From Frankia alni ACN14a (GTDB taxonomy: Bacteria; Actinomycetota; Actinomycetes; Frankiales; Frankiaceae): a DNA stretch of 64,000 bases. Within the stretch, counting starts at the first letter, position 1; every line of letters starts with the position of its first letter. The DNA lies in assembly GCF_000058485.1 (NCBI RefSeq), contig NC_008278.1:4582962-4646961 (forward strand), given 5' to 3'. The notes under the pieces are model-generated. The model ran no database searches. It was not told the origin of the DNA and was given only the letters and a program-made list of their open reading frames with translations. The translations under genes were made by a program, and so were the position numbers. Positions 1 through 9,064 of this stretch are shown here, one piece after another.

Positions 1-1
1 T

Positions 2-523
2 GCCTGCCTCGCCGTGCACGTCCTGCATCTCGTCGGGGATCCCGATCGGGTCCTCGCCGAGGTCGCCCGGGTGCTGCGGCCCGGTGGTCGGCTCGCGGTC
101 GTCGGCGCGGGGCAGCACGAGAGGCACAGCGACGTGACCGCCGTGCTGCGAGACCTCGACGAGGCGCTGCGAGCCGAACGACCCCGCCGAGACCGGCCGG
201 AGCTCCTGCTGCCGGCCGCGCAGCGCAGCGGGCTGCGGCTGGTCGAGGAGTTCTCCTTCGCCCGGGAGGAGCGCGAGACGCTCACCCCGGCCGAGGCCCG
301 CGCGCAGATCGAGAGCCGGGTGTGGTCGACCCTGTGGGACCTCTCGGATCGACAGTGGGCGACGATCGTCGAGCCGGCCGTGGCCGCGCTGCGCCGGCTG
401 CCCGACCCCGACCGGCCTCGGCCCGGCGGCCGTAGTTTCCACGCGATGATCCTGCGACTCGCGGACGGCGGCGGCCGGACGGCGGAAGGCGGATCAGGTG
501 CCGAGCGGGCCCGCGGACAGTGA
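2..523 (+). CDS. SAM-dependent methyltransferase, C-terminal part (cut by window start)
   Basis: The reading frame is open to the left edge, so the start and probably the SAM-binding glycine loop lie outside the window. The visible part begins with a hydrophobic strand, then LAEVARVLRPGGRLAVV, the post-motif III signature of class I methyltransferases of the UbiE/type-11 group, followed by an alpha-helical C-terminal region. The last 30 bases overlap the convergent kinase gene. The substrate cannot be told. The GTG at 14 is an internal valine rather than a likely start, because homologues carry about 100 residues before this point. Confidence 0.75.
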   Translation, partial: ACLAVHVLHLVGDPDRVLAEVARVLRPGGRLAVVGAGQHERHSDVTAVLRDLDEALRAERPRRDRPELLLPAAQRSGLRLVEEFSFAREERETLTPAEARAQIESRVWSTLWDLSDRQWATIVEPAVAALRRLPDPDRPRPGGRSFHAMILRLADGGGRTAEGGSGAERARGQ

Positions 524-1063
524 CCGCACCATCGGCAGGCTCGGGGCGGCCACCGCCCCGAGCCACAGCCGCACCTCCCGGGCGGTGCACAACCGCACCA
601 CCCGGGCCGCGGCACCGTGCGTGTCGAGGGCCCGCAGCAGGCGGACCCGGCTGTCGCGCGGGTAGTTCCACAGCCAGCGCAGGAACGCCAGGTCCAGCTT
701 CTCCGGGCACCCGGGGGCGGCGTCGGGACGGTTGCGCCCACGCCACCGGGCCCACCGGCGCAGTACCCGGGTGATCGTGATTCGCCGCGGCAGGTCGAGG
801 AAGACGATGAGCTCGGCGGCGGGGATGCGCAGGTCCAGCGTGCCGCTGTAGTTGCCGTCCATCACCCACGCGGGCTTCGCGACGAGGCTGGCGACGATCG
901 CGCGCCACTCGTCCACCGGCGTCGCCACCCAGCCGGGCCGCCAGAAGTGCCGGTCGAGGTGCACCGCCGGCAGGCCCGCCTGGCGCGCGAGCTCGCGGGC
1001 GAGGGTGCTCTTGCCGGCGCCGCCGCTACCGACGACGAGGACCCGCTGGACGTCGGAGGTCAT
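494..1063 (-). CDS. P-loop kinase of the adenylate kinase/FlaR-like family
   Basis: A 189-residue protein with Walker A GSGGAGKSTLAREL near residues 11-24, then an HLDRHFWRPGW segment typical of the small 'topology modulation'/FlaR-like ATPases, and a hydrophobic Walker B-like strand (IVFLDLP). The family resembles adenylate kinases but its phosphate acceptor is mostly unknown. The ATG at 1063 was chosen because it sits ten residues before the P-loop, as in the family; an open frame continues 53 codons upstream but is low-complexity. It converges on the methyltransferase to its left. Confidence 0.8.
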   Translation of the reverse strand: MTSDVQRVLVVGSGGAGKSTLARELARQAGLPAVHLDRHFWRPGWVATPVDEWRAIVASLVAKPAWVMDGNYSGTLDLRIPAAELIVFLDLPRRITITRVLRRWARWRGRNRPDAAPGCPEKLDLAFLRWLWNYPRDSRVRLLRALDTHGAAARVVRLCTAREVRLWLGAVAAPSLPMVRSLSAGPLGT

Positions 1064-1243
1064 CGACGGCGGGCCCTGCCTGCCCGTCCCGAGCGCATTC
1101 ACGACGCCATTGTCCCACCGAGGCGATCGTTCCGCGTGCGGAACGTGCCGCTTCGACCCACCCGTGCCCACCCGGACGGCAGGGCCGCCGACGGTGCAGG
1201 AGAGGGAACCGGAGGTGGTCACGGTGAGTGCCGCCCGGACGGT

Positions 1244-2161
1244 TCAGCCGAGGCCGCGGGAATCCTGCTTGAGCGCCGTGTCGATGGTGAGGGCGGCGGC
1301 GACGACCATGCTGTGCAGCGGCTGCGGCAGCGGCCGGTGAAGCTGGACGACGTAGTTGTCGGCCGTGGTGAACATCGCCCGCGCGAGGCCCTCCCAGGTC
1401 TTGGTGACCCGGGCGACCTCGACGTCGTTCTGGTCGACGATCGAGAAGTTCCACGCCCGCCAGTTCTCGGCCTTGATCGCGCCGATCGTCGTGCCGCCCG
1501 CCTGCAGGTCGAACCGGATCTTGCCGAAGACGTTCTGCTGCGCGATGACGCCGAGCTCGGACCCGTCCGGCAACGAGACGATCACCTTGGACTTGAACAC
1601 CTTCGCCGGGCGGTGCAGGAGCAGCTGGACGGTACCGGCGGCGTCGCGGACCTCCAGGCGGTGGGAGAAGAACTGGTCCCACGAGGTGAGCACCCGGGCA
1701 GCCTTCTTCAGCGCGCTCTGGCCGACCTCGACGACCGAGCCGATCTGTTTGCCGCCCTGGTCGAAGACGGCGTACTCGTTGGTCACTTCAATGATCTTGG
1801 ACTTCTGGTTGACCACGAGCACGGGCTCGCTGAACAGCGTCCCCCCACCCGGGCCCGCCGGTTGCACCCCGGCCTGCTCCTGGACCTGCCGCTGCACCTG
1901 CTCGGCGCTGTGCTTCGTGTACACCGCGCCCGGCTGCACTCCCAGTGGCGCGCCCCACGCCTGCCCCGGAACGGCCGCGGCCTGGTCCTGCCCGTACTGG
2001 CCGATCTGCCCGCCGGGGCCGTACTCCCCGCCCTGGCCGTACCCCCCGCCCTGGCCGGGGGGCGGCTGGGTGTGCTCGGTCCACTGGCTTCCGTCCCACC
2101 ATCGGGATCCGTGCTGCCCGCTCGGATCGGCGTACCAGCCGGGCGGGATGGTTTGCGTCAT
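1244..2161 (-). CDS. DUF2510 and scramblase-like (LURP-one) domain protein
   Basis: A 305-residue protein. Residues about 5-30 form a DUF2510 module (PPGWYADPSG...RWWDGSQWTEH), common at the N-terminus of actinobacterial membrane-associated proteins. A Gly/Gln/Tyr-rich linker follows to about residue 75. The rest is a tubby/LURP-one type beta-barrel of the phospholipid-scramblase family, with the repeating pattern LVVNQKSKIIEVTNEY and later WNFSIVDQN. Enzymatic scrambling is not established for bacterial members; a lipid- or membrane-binding role is the family expectation. The start at 2161 puts DUF2510 at the extreme N-terminus as usual. Confidence 0.8.
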   Translation of the reverse strand: MTQTIPPGWYADPSGQHGSRWWDGSQWTEHTQPPPGQGGGYGQGGEYGPGGQIGQYGQDQAAAVPGQAWGAPLGVQPGAVYTKHSAEQVQRQVQEQAGVQPAGPGGGTLFSEPVLVVNQKSKIIEVTNEYAVFDQGGKQIGSVVEVGQSALKKAARVLTSWDQFFSHRLEVRDAAGTVQLLLHRPAKVFKSKVIVSLPDGSELGVIAQQNVFGKIRFDLQAGGTTIGAIKAENWRAWNFSIVDQNDVEVARVTKTWEGLARAMFTTADNYVVQLHRPLPQPLHSMVVAAALTIDTALKQDSRGLG

Positions 2162-2274
2162 GGGGTCACTCTGGCATCCTCGGCCGGCGACGGGCCAGGC
2201 CCGTGCCGATGTCGGCATCCCGACTGCTCAGGGGCCACGTCGCCGCGGCGCGTCGTCGTCCCACGCCTACCGGG

Positions 2275-3918
2275 TCACAGCGGCTTCTCGGTGACCAGAC
2301 CGCCGTCGACATGCAGACGGCGGGTGACCGCGACGGTGTCGAGCATGCGGCGGTCGTGGGTGACGAGCAGCAGCGTGCCGGTGTAGCCGGCGAGCGCCTG
2401 TTCGAGCTGTTCGATGGCGGGCAGGTCGAGGTGGTTGGTGGGCTCGTCGAGGACCAGGCAGTTCACTCCGACGGCCTGCAGCAGCGCGAGACCGGCCCGG
2501 GTCCGCTCCCCCGGCGACAGCGAGTCGGCGGGGCGGGTCACCTGGTCCGGCCCGAGGCCGAACTTGGCGAACAGGGTGCGGACCTCGGCCGCGGGCCAGG
2601 TCGTCGCCCGTTCGGCGACGGCGAGGGCGGTGGTCTCGCCGCGGAACAGGCCCCTGGCCTGGTCGATCTCACCGAGTCGCACACCGGCGCCGAGGGACTG
2701 GTTGCCCGCGTCGAGCGGGAGCCTGCCGAGCAGGGCCGAGAGCAGGGTCGTCTTGCCGGCGCCGTTCGGCCCGGTGATGACGATCCTGTCGGCCCAGGCG
2801 ACGGTGAGGTCGATCGGGCCGACGGTGAAGGTGGGCCGGTGCACGACCGCACCGGTGAGGGTCGCCACGACGTCGCCGGAGCGGGGAGCGGCCGCGATCG
2901 ACATGCGAAGCTGCCACTCCTTGCGCGGCTCCTCGACCTCCTCCAACCGGTCGAGGCGGGACTCGATCGACCGGACCCGCGCGGCGCTCTTCGTCGCCGC
3001 CTCGATGCGCGCGCCCCGGGCGGCCCGGTCGTTGTCGGACATCCGCCGCTTGGCCCGCACAGAGCCTCGCACGGACTGCTCCCGCTGGCGCTGCGCCTGC
3101 GCGGTAAGACCGTCACGCTGGTCGGCGTAGTCCTCGTAACGCTCGCGGGCCTGCCGCCGGGAGACCTCGCGGGCCTGCAGGTAGGCTGCCCACCCGCCGG
3201 CGAACAGGGCGAGGCCGTGCTTGTGCGGGTCGATCTCGGCGACGCTGTCGATGGTGCGGTCCAGGAACTCGCGGTCGTGGCTGACGACGACGAGCGCACC
3301 GGACACGCCGCGGACGAAGCGTTCGAGCCGGTCCAGCCCGTCGAAATCAAGATCGTTGGTGGGCTCGTCGAGCAAGGTGATGTCGAACCGGGACAGCAGG
3401 ACGCTGGCAAGCGAGCCGCGGGCGGCCTGCCCGCCGGACAGGGCGGTCGTCGGGCTGTCGAGGGCGTCGGCGGGCAGGCCCAGCTCGGCGCAGACCTCCT
3501 CGGCGCGGACGTCGAGGTCGGCGGCGCCGAGGGCGAGCCAACGCTCCAACGCGATGCTGTACCGGTCGTCGGCGCCGGGGGCGCCCGCCGACAGCGCCTC
3601 CCCGGCGGCGTCGAGTTCCCGCTGCGCGGCGCCGACCCCGGTGCGGCGGGCGAGGAACGCCCGCAGGGTCTCGCCGGGCAGCCGGTCGGGTTCCTGGGGC
3701 AGCAGGCCGACGCCCGCGGTCGGCGGCGCGAGATCGACTCGCCCCTCGTCGAAGGGGACCAGGCCGGCAAGGGCTCGCAACAACGTCGACTTTCCGACGC
3801 CATTCGGCCCCACCACCCCGAGCCGGTCACCGGGTGCGACGGTGAGCGAGACGCCATCGAGAACGGTCGCCCCACCGCGGGTGACGGTGAGGCCGGAGGC
3901 GACGAGAGTTGCAGACAC
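2275..3918 (-). CDS. ABC-F family ATP-binding protein
   Basis: About 547 residues with two ABC ATPase domains on one chain and no membrane segments, the ABC-F arrangement acting on ribosomes (translation factor or antibiotic-target protection). First Walker A is GPNGVGKSTLL near residue 37, with signature LSGGQ and Walker B LLDEPTNDLD. The second domain has GPNGAGKTTLL, signature LSPGE and LVLDEPTNHLD. The Arg/Glu/Lys-rich linker between them is the interdomain P-site tip region. The start is probably GTG at 3918; an ATG at 3936 in the same frame would add six residues. No neighbour suggests a particular drug. Confidence 0.9.
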   Translation of the reverse strand: MSATLVASGLTVTRGGATVLDGVSLTVAPGDRLGVVGPNGVGKSTLLRALAGLVPFDEGRVDLAPPTAGVGLLPQEPDRLPGETLRAFLARRTGVGAAQRELDAAGEALSAGAPGADDRYSIALERWLALGAADLDVRAEEVCAELGLPADALDSPTTALSGGQAARGSLASVLLSRFDITLLDEPTNDLDFDGLDRLERFVRGVSGALVVVSHDREFLDRTIDSVAEIDPHKHGLALFAGGWAAYLQAREVSRRQARERYEDYADQRDGLTAQAQRQREQSVRGSVRAKRRMSDNDRAARGARIEAATKSAARVRSIESRLDRLEEVEEPRKEWQLRMSIAAAPRSGDVVATLTGAVVHRPTFTVGPIDLTVAWADRIVITGPNGAGKTTLLSALLGRLPLDAGNQSLGAGVRLGEIDQARGLFRGETTALAVAERATTWPAAEVRTLFAKFGLGPDQVTRPADSLSPGERTRAGLALLQAVGVNCLVLDEPTNHLDLPAIEQLEQALAGYTGTLLLVTHDRRMLDTVAVTRRLHVDGGLVTEKPL

Positions 3919-4003
3919 CCGGCCAGTCTCGCGCATAACCGGTGCGCATCGGCCGCCCGCCCGCGCACCGCGGCCACGAGGGCAGCCAGGCCGCGCATCG
4001 TCA

Positions 4004-5101
4004 TCACCCGAACCCGGGCAGGGCGAGCTGCTCGTCATGGCAGCTCGGCCCGGCAGGCTCGGCCGGCGCCGCCGGCCCGGCCACCCCGTCAGGCTGCGGC
4101 GCGGACCCCGCGAAGTGCCGAACCGGACGCGGCACCGCGGCTCCGATACGGGCCCGCTCGGCGAGCTCCCGCACCTGCGCCGCGATCCGATCCCGGTAGG
4201 CTCGCGGCGCGTACGCCCCGGACCCGTAGAGGCGGCGGTACGGGCCAACCAGCGCGGGATGGTGCTCGGCAAGCCAGGCCAGATACCACTCCCGCGCACC
4301 GGGCCGCAGGTGCAGCACCAGCGGCGTAACCGACGACGCCCCCGCCTGCGCGATCTGCTCCACCGCCCGGGCGAGCGCCGCCGGGGAGTCCGTGAGATAC
4401 GGCAGGATCGGCGCCATGAGGACGCCGGTGGGGATCCCGCGCTCGCCCAGCGCCGCGCACGCCTCCAGCCGCCGCCGGGGATGCGGGGTCCCGGGCTCGA
4501 CGAGCCGCCACAGCTCGTCGTCGACGAAGCCGACGGACAGTGCGACGCCGACCTGGGTCACCTCCGCGGCGGAAGCGAGCAGGTCGAGATCACGCACGAT
4601 GAGCGAGCCCTTCGTAAGCACCGAGAAGGGGGTGCGCGCGTCACGCAGGGCGGCGAGGACACCCGGCATGAGCCGGTAGCGACCTTCAGCCCGCTGGTAG
4701 GGATCGACGTTGGTGCCCATCGCGACGTGCTCACCGCGCCACCGGGGTGCGGCGAGCTCCGCACGCAGCCGCTCGGCGACGTTGACCTTGACGACGATCT
4801 GGGTGTCGAAGTCGCGCCCGGTGTCGAGATCGAGGTAGGCGTGGGTGCCCCGGGCGAAGCAGTACCGGCAGGCATGGGAGCAGCCCCGATAGGGGTTCAC
4901 CGTCCAGCGGAACGCCATCCGCGATGCCGGCGCAACCCGGTTGAGCACGGACCGGGCGTGGATCTCGTGAAAGGTCAGACCGGCGAAGCCGGGGGTGTCG
5001 AACGTGCGGGTGACGGCACCCCGGGCGAGCAGCGACGGCGCGCTCGCACCAGCCGCGACGGGCTGCTCGGTGGCGGCGAGCCGGAGGTTGTCCCAACGCA
5101 T
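4004..5101 (-). CDS. Rv2578c-type radical SAM protein
   Basis: A 365-residue protein with the iron-sulfur signature CSHACRYC (C-x3-C-x2-C) near residues 74-81, preceded by TVNPYRGC, and later GTNVDPYQ and VLTKGSLIVRDLDLL. This is the layout of the Rv2578c/SPL-like radical SAM family conserved in actinobacteria. It binds a 4Fe-4S cluster and SAM; the substrate of this branch is unknown. The C-terminal 40 residues are Ala/Pro-rich and likely disordered. ATG at 5101 begins a conserved MRWDNLRL N-terminus. Confidence 0.88.
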   Translation of the reverse strand: MRWDNLRLAATEQPVAAGASAPSLLARGAVTRTFDTPGFAGLTFHEIHARSVLNRVAPASRMAFRWTVNPYRGCSHACRYCFARGTHAYLDLDTGRDFDTQIVVKVNVAERLRAELAAPRWRGEHVAMGTNVDPYQRAEGRYRLMPGVLAALRDARTPFSVLTKGSLIVRDLDLLASAAEVTQVGVALSVGFVDDELWRLVEPGTPHPRRRLEACAALGERGIPTGVLMAPILPYLTDSPAALARAVEQIAQAGASSVTPLVLHLRPGAREWYLAWLAEHHPALVGPYRRLYGSGAYAPRAYRDRIAAQVRELAERARIGAAVPRPVRHFAGSAPQPDGVAGPAAPAEPAGPSCHDEQLALPGFG

Positions 5102-5664
5102 GCCTCATGGGAACATGCGTTCGACAGAATGTCCAGTCCGGGAGACGTCCCGCCCGCGAGAGGGCTGCGGACCGAGTGGGCTGCGACCCTTGGGCCGCGT
5201 ATGCGGTTGCGATCAGGCCGGTTTGTCTGCGCTGCTTGATCCGGATCGTCGAGGCATGGACGTGGGGACACACCAAGGCCATGGAGGTCGGGGTCGCCTC
5301 CGGCGGCGCGGCGCGGCGCGGTTCCGCGGAACACCATGATCACAATGAGTCGGGCTCGGACCGGCCATCCCCGCACCCAACCGATCACACACAGATATGA
5401 AGATCGGCCCGTGACAGTCCCGGCCACACGGCGGCCAGCAGATGCTGGAGATTAATCACCGTTCGCCCGGCCCACAACCGTCATCAACCTCCAGCAGTTT
5501 CCGACGCAACCGACAGGCACCGGCCATCACGCAGCTCCCCCACATCACCCCTTGATCACAAACAGATACGCGCCCCAGGGCCGGCGGCCCGCACGAGGGC
5601 GCCGACCTCGGGCGGGCGGACCTGGGGAAGGCGAGCTCGGGGAGGCTGCGGGGATAGTGAACGG
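5102..5664. other. Intergenic region, no gene seen
   Basis: About 560 bases between divergent genes. Short frames exist on both strands but none has family character. The stretch 5380-5570 is visibly less GC-rich than its surroundings. It carries an inverted repeat TGCTGGAG/CTCCAGCA about 50 bases apart and two imperfect copies of GATCACA-ACAGATA (near 5382 and 5554). It probably holds two divergent promoters and perhaps a decayed mobile sequence; nothing firm can be assigned. Confidence 0.5.
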
Positions 5665-6207
5665 ATGCGGCTCAGCGGCCTCGAGGCCCGGAAGCGGTTC
5701 GCGGCAGCCCGGGTGGCCCGGCTGGCCACCGCCGGCGCGGACGGTCAGCCGCTCGTGGTTCCCGTGACCTTCGCCGTCGAAGCGGGAAGCACGCCTGACG
5801 AAGCGGGAAGCACGCCTGCCGAAGCGGGGGGCGAGCCCCGCGAGCTGGGAAGCGCCGGCGGCGACCGCGGCGGTGCGGGGCCGCCCGCGACGATCGTGAC
5901 CGTCGTCGACCACAAGCCGAAGAGCACTCGGACCGGGCTGCGACGCCTGCGCGACATCCACGCCAATCCGCTGGTCAGCTTGCTGGTCGACCACTATGAC
6001 GACGACTGGGCGCGGCTGTGGTGGACCCGGGCCGACGGGCTGGCCAGCATCGTCGAGGTCGGGGATCCGCGGCACGCCGCGGCCGTCGCGGCCCTGTCCG
6101 TGCGCTACCGTCAGTATCGACAGGTCCCGCCGACCGGTCCGGCCATCATCGTGGCCGTGACCCGCTGGTCCGGCTGGTCCTATTCCGTGTCTCCCCCGCC
6201 CACGTGA
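5665..6207 (+). CDS. PPOX-class F420-dependent enzyme, Rv0121-like
   Basis: A 180-residue split-barrel flavin/deazaflavin-binding protein of the pyridoxamine 5'-phosphate oxidase-like group. RFAAARVARLATAGADGQP starts the barrel, and VSLLVDHYDDDWARLWWTRADG is the typical mid-barrel motif of the Rv0121-like subfamily (TIGR03668 type). These proteins usually bind F420; the reaction is unknown. A low-complexity loop of about 30 residues is inserted after residue 38, encoded by tandem 21-base repeats at 5779-5820. ATG at 5665 matches the family N-terminus. Confidence 0.85.
   Translation: MRLSGLEARKRFAAARVARLATAGADGQPLVVPVTFAVEAGSTPDEAGSTPAEAGGEPRELGSAGGDRGGAGPPATIVTVVDHKPKSTRTGLRRLRDIHANPLVSLLVDHYDDDWARLWWTRADGLASIVEVGDPRHAAAVAALSVRYRQYRQVPPTGPAIIVAVTRWSGWSYSVSPPPT
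5779..5835 (+). repeat. 21-base tandem repeat inside the PPOX gene
   Basis: Two near-identical 21-base units (5779-5799 and 5800-5820) followed by a degenerate third keep the reading frame. They encode repeats of E-A-G-S-T-P in a surface loop of the barrel. Length variation between strains is expected and would leave the fold intact. Confidence 0.75.
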
Positions 6208-6259
6208 ACCGCGCCGGGTCCGTCCGTCCCCGCTCCCAGGCCCCGGGAACTCGCCGGCA

Positions 6260-7054
6260 TCAGGCGCGGGGGCGGTCCCAGCCGGCGGGCAGCGCGTCGG
6301 GAGTCTGCCAGGACGGGTCCGGGCGGAAGTCGGTCCAGGTGCCGTCGAAGGGGAACGCGCCGGCCTCCACCAGCCGCAGCAGCCGCTCCCCCTCGGACCG
6401 CACCGCGTCCGGGTCGGGCACCCAGTAGTGCTCGGGGAAGGCAAGACGCTCCTCCAGCTCGTGTTCGTCCTTCCACTCCCAGGTCCGCTCCGGCGTCACC
6501 CACAGGTCGAGGTCATGATCGGTGGTGTCGACGCCGACGAGACCGTCGTGGCGCCAGGCGACGGCGGGCTCCTCCAGGTTGATGTACCAGCGGACGAACC
6601 TGCCCTGCCAGTCCCAGAACCACCACACCGAATTGGCTCCCTGCGGCGGGACCAGCATGAAGATGTTCGGCCCGCGCCAGACGGTCGTCGTCATCACCGT
6701 CGGCTGGCGGATCCACTCGGCGAAGGGCATGTCCCGCAGCCCGCGGCCGTCCGCGCTGAGTTCGACTGCCATCGGGCAGCCGTGCGGGATCCACAGCCGC
6801 AGGCCGCGCTCGTCATGGCCGACAACGTGGCCGGTACGGACGAACACCAGCCGCTTCGTGGTGAACGACCGGTGCACGACCACCTCACCCGGGCGGTACG
6901 GCCCGGCCGCCGTCAGGCTCCGGGCGGCCCCCTGTGTTGCCGGGTCCGCAGCGAGGCGGGAGGCCGGGTCGGTCGGAGACCTCCCCGCGGACGAGGCCCC
7001 CGCCGGCAGGGGCGGCGGCGAGGCGGGACCGTTGACCGCTGGGCTCTCCGGCAT
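6260..7054 (-). CDS. DUF402 domain protein (predicted nucleotide phosphatase-like)
   Basis: A 264-residue protein. The first 55 residues are Pro/Ala-rich and probably disordered. From about residue 60 it follows the DUF402 (FomD/Ntdp-like barrel) plan, with VWWFWDWQGRFVRWYINLEEP and later DLDLWVTPERTWEWKDEHELEE carrying the conserved acidic residues that bind divalent metal in characterised nucleoside di/triphosphatases of this fold. The exact substrate is unknown. ATG at 7054 is the best start; upstream codons to 7135 are low-complexity. It converges on the PPOX gene. Confidence 0.8.
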   Translation of the reverse strand: MPESPAVNGPASPPPLPAGASSAGRSPTDPASRLAADPATQGAARSLTAAGPYRPGEVVVHRSFTTKRLVFVRTGHVVGHDERGLRLWIPHGCPMAVELSADGRGLRDMPFAEWIRQPTVMTTTVWRGPNIFMLVPPQGANSVWWFWDWQGRFVRWYINLEEPAVAWRHDGLVGVDTTDHDLDLWVTPERTWEWKDEHELEERLAFPEHYWVPDPDAVRSEGERLLRLVEAGAFPFDGTWTDFRPDPSWQTPDALPAGWDRPRA

Positions 7055-7214
7055 CGTCACCGCCTGACTGTACGGCGAAGGCACGTGCGGGCCGCGACGT
7101 GCCGCCCGCCCGCCCGTTCCCGCCGGCGCCACCACGTGCCACGAGCCGCCGCGACGCCCACGCCCGCTCCGACCCCGGTGTTCTGGCGATCCGCCGGTTC
7201 TGGACCGGATCTGG

Positions 7215-7835
7215 TCACCCGCCGCTGGCCCCCCGCCTGGTAGCCGACCCGTCTGCGACGGGCGCGCCGTTCACGAGGAGGTCGGCCCGCCCGGCGACGT
7301 CCTCGGCGGCGAAATACCGGTCCTCGTGGCGCGCCCAGCGATCCCAGTGCGGGGCGAAGGTGTGCCCGTCCCGGGCAAGCGCGCGCCGCCGCCGCACCGG
7401 CCCCGGCGCCGCGACGCACACCAGCCCGCTGAGCAGGGGTGATGCAGCCCGCGCACCGGCACCGACGCCCTCGACGACGAGAATCGCGGTCGCCGGGTCC
7501 AGCGTCTGTCGGGGGCCGTATCGTCCCTCGTGCCAGTCGTAGCGGTGCCAGCATGCCCGCTCCCCGCGGGCAAGCGGGCGCAGGATCCGCGCGACGAGCT
7601 GGTCGATGCCGGCGTCGAGCCCGTCCCAGCCGTCGTACAGGTCGTCCATGCGCAGCACGGGCGCGTCAAGGCGCTCGGCGACGGCCCGCGCGAGCGTCGT
7701 CTTACCCGCGCCGGAGCGCCCGTCGACGGCGAGCACCCGCGCCTGCCCTGCCCGCGCCCGCCGGCCGACCATCCACTGCGCGATCTGCACCGCCGGGCCC
7801 GTCCCGACGCTCCCGTCAGCGCCACCGTCCGCCAC
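7215..7835 (-). CDS. Uridine kinase-like P-loop nucleoside kinase
   Basis: A protein of about 206 residues with Walker A DGRSGAGKTTLARA around residue 38, then VLRMDDLYDGWDGLDAG, the acidic substrate-binding segment of uridine/cytidine kinase-like proteins. HRYDWHEGRYGPRQTLDP and a hydrophobic Walker B-like strand (AILVVEGVGAG) follow. It probably phosphorylates a nucleoside or similar small hydroxyl compound. The GTG at 7835 is preceded by a purine-rich GGGAGGGGAGG about 8-10 bases upstream, which decides the start. Confidence 0.8.
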   Translation of the reverse strand: MADGGADGSVGTGPAVQIAQWMVGRRARAGQARVLAVDGRSGAGKTTLARAVAERLDAPVLRMDDLYDGWDGLDAGIDQLVARILRPLARGERACWHRYDWHEGRYGPRQTLDPATAILVVEGVGAGARAASPLLSGLVCVAAPGPVRRRRALARDGHTFAPHWDRWARHEDRYFAAEDVAGRADLLVNGAPVADGSATRRGASGG

Positions 7836-8009
7836 GCCGCGCCTCCCCTCCCCGACCGCCTCCCCGCCGGCCCGGGTCGCGTCAGGGGGAAGAGGTTCTC
7901 CGGCGGACCGGTGTCCCAGCCGGTATCCCGACCGTCGAGCACAACGTGCACAGAGCACCGCCGTGCGGCCATCCCCGGAGTGTCGATGTGACCGTACCGG
8001 CCGGCGGGG

Positions 8010-8549
8010 TCACGAGCCGGCGTCCGGCCGGCCCGACCAGTCCTCGCGGCTGACGGCGTAGATGGTGTGCGTCTCCTCGTGCAGGTACTCGGCACCCGTC
8101 CGGCGCATCCCGAGGCGCTGCGCGACCCGGACCGAACGGAGGTTCGCCGGGACGATGGCCGCGCACACCCGCTCGAGTTCGGGCCGTAGCCGGAGCACCC
8201 AGGTGATCGCCGCGGCAGCCGCCTCCACCGCGTATCCACGTCCCCACCAGGGCCGACCGATGTACCAGAGCGCCTCCACGCCCGGCCAGCCCGGCTCGTC
8301 CCACAAGCCCGCCCGCCCGACGAGGGTCCCGCTCGCCCGCTCCACCACCGACCAGGGCCCGACCCCGGTGAGCAGCCAGCACCCGAGGCAGCCGGCCATC
8401 TGGTGCCACACCGCATCCGGCGACGTGACCGGCCCGCCGACGTGGCGAGCGAACTCGGGGTCGGACCAGATCCGGGTGAACCCGTCGACGTCACCGTTCT
8501 CGATCGGCCGCAGAATCAGCCGCGACGTCGTCAGCGTCGGAATGGTCAC
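8010..8549 (-). CDS. GNAT-family N-acetyltransferase (RimJ/RimL-like)
   Basis: A 179-residue single GNAT domain. It opens with TSRLILRPIENGDVDGFTRIW, the RimJ/RimL-type start. The acetyl-CoA pyrophosphate loop is represented by GRPWWGRGYAVEAAAA, followed by IVPANLRSVRVAQRLGMRR, the conserved asparagine-Ser-Arg segment. It transfers an acetyl group to an amine, possibly an N-terminal amino group or a small molecule. The start is GTG at 8549. Confidence 0.88.
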   Translation of the reverse strand: MTIPTLTTSRLILRPIENGDVDGFTRIWSDPEFARHVGGPVTSPDAVWHQMAGCLGCWLLTGVGPWSVVERASGTLVGRAGLWDEPGWPGVEALWYIGRPWWGRGYAVEAAAAAITWVLRLRPELERVCAAIVPANLRSVRVAQRLGMRRTGAEYLHEETHTIYAVSREDWSGRPDAGS

Positions 8550-8663
8550 AGCGGGGTCGTTACGCTCACGGCGTTGATCTGGAACGCCCCTCTGATGTCA
8601 GCTTGGGAGTATCGGCACTCCGAGCAATCGACCCGACTCGGACCGCCCTGTGGATAGACGCCG

Positions 8664-9062
8664 TCACGAACGGCGAAGCGCATCCAGGACCTCGTACGCC
8701 GCGTCCAGCTCGTCGTCCGTTGCATCGTGCGGTTCGTAACTCTGACCGCGGATGTAGTCGACAAATTCCGGCTCAGGCGCGATCCCGTACGCGTCAAGGT
8801 AGTAGGCGATCCCGTCCGACCAGACCCACGAACCATCGGAACGATAGCTCATCGGCATGACCTCCCCTTTCGAGAGATCGAGCGGATCCGTGGCGAGAGC
8901 GGTAGTACGCAGTAGAAACCGAGCACTCCGCAGGAAATGGAGAATGCCTTCCTTCTCCGCCTGGTCGGACACAAGCGCGCGTTGCGAAAAATCAACAGCG
9001 CCGTCTACATAGGAGTCATACAGCCGGGCTACGCGCGGACTCCGTCCACGGACTTCAGACAT
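8664..9062 (-). CDS. Putative immunity protein of the adjacent effector
   Basis: A 132-residue soluble acidic protein with no signal or membrane segment. The C-terminal half (YRSDGSWVWSDGIAYYL, then IAPEPEFVDYI) looks like a compact helical domain seen next to polymorphic-toxin genes in actinomycetes; this is recalled resemblance, not a database result. It begins two bases after the stop of the effector gene, so the two are translated together. That order and spacing is standard for toxin then immunity. ATG at 9062 was chosen because the frame upstream overlaps the effector and is low-complexity. Confidence 0.5.
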   Translation of the reverse strand: MSEVRGRSPRVARLYDSYVDGAVDFSQRALVSDQAEKEGILHFLRSARFLLRTTALATDPLDLSKGEVMPMSYRSDGSWVWSDGIAYYLDAYGIAPEPEFVDYIRGQSYEPHDATDDELDAAYEVLDALRRS

Positions 9063-9064
9063 GG

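Noticed and set aside
617-2386. Long plus-strand frame of 589 codons
   Set aside because: It runs antisense to the kinase and scramblase-like genes and is full of Arg/Pro/Gly typical of a shadow frame in GC-rich DNA.
5102-5664. Remnant of a transposase
   Set aside because: The lower GC and small inverted repeat are suggestive, but no catalytic motif or terminal repeat with target duplication was found.
8010-8494. Alternative 407-codon frame 7271-8494
   Set aside because: It overlaps the well-supported kinase and GNAT genes on the same strand in another frame and has shadow-type composition.
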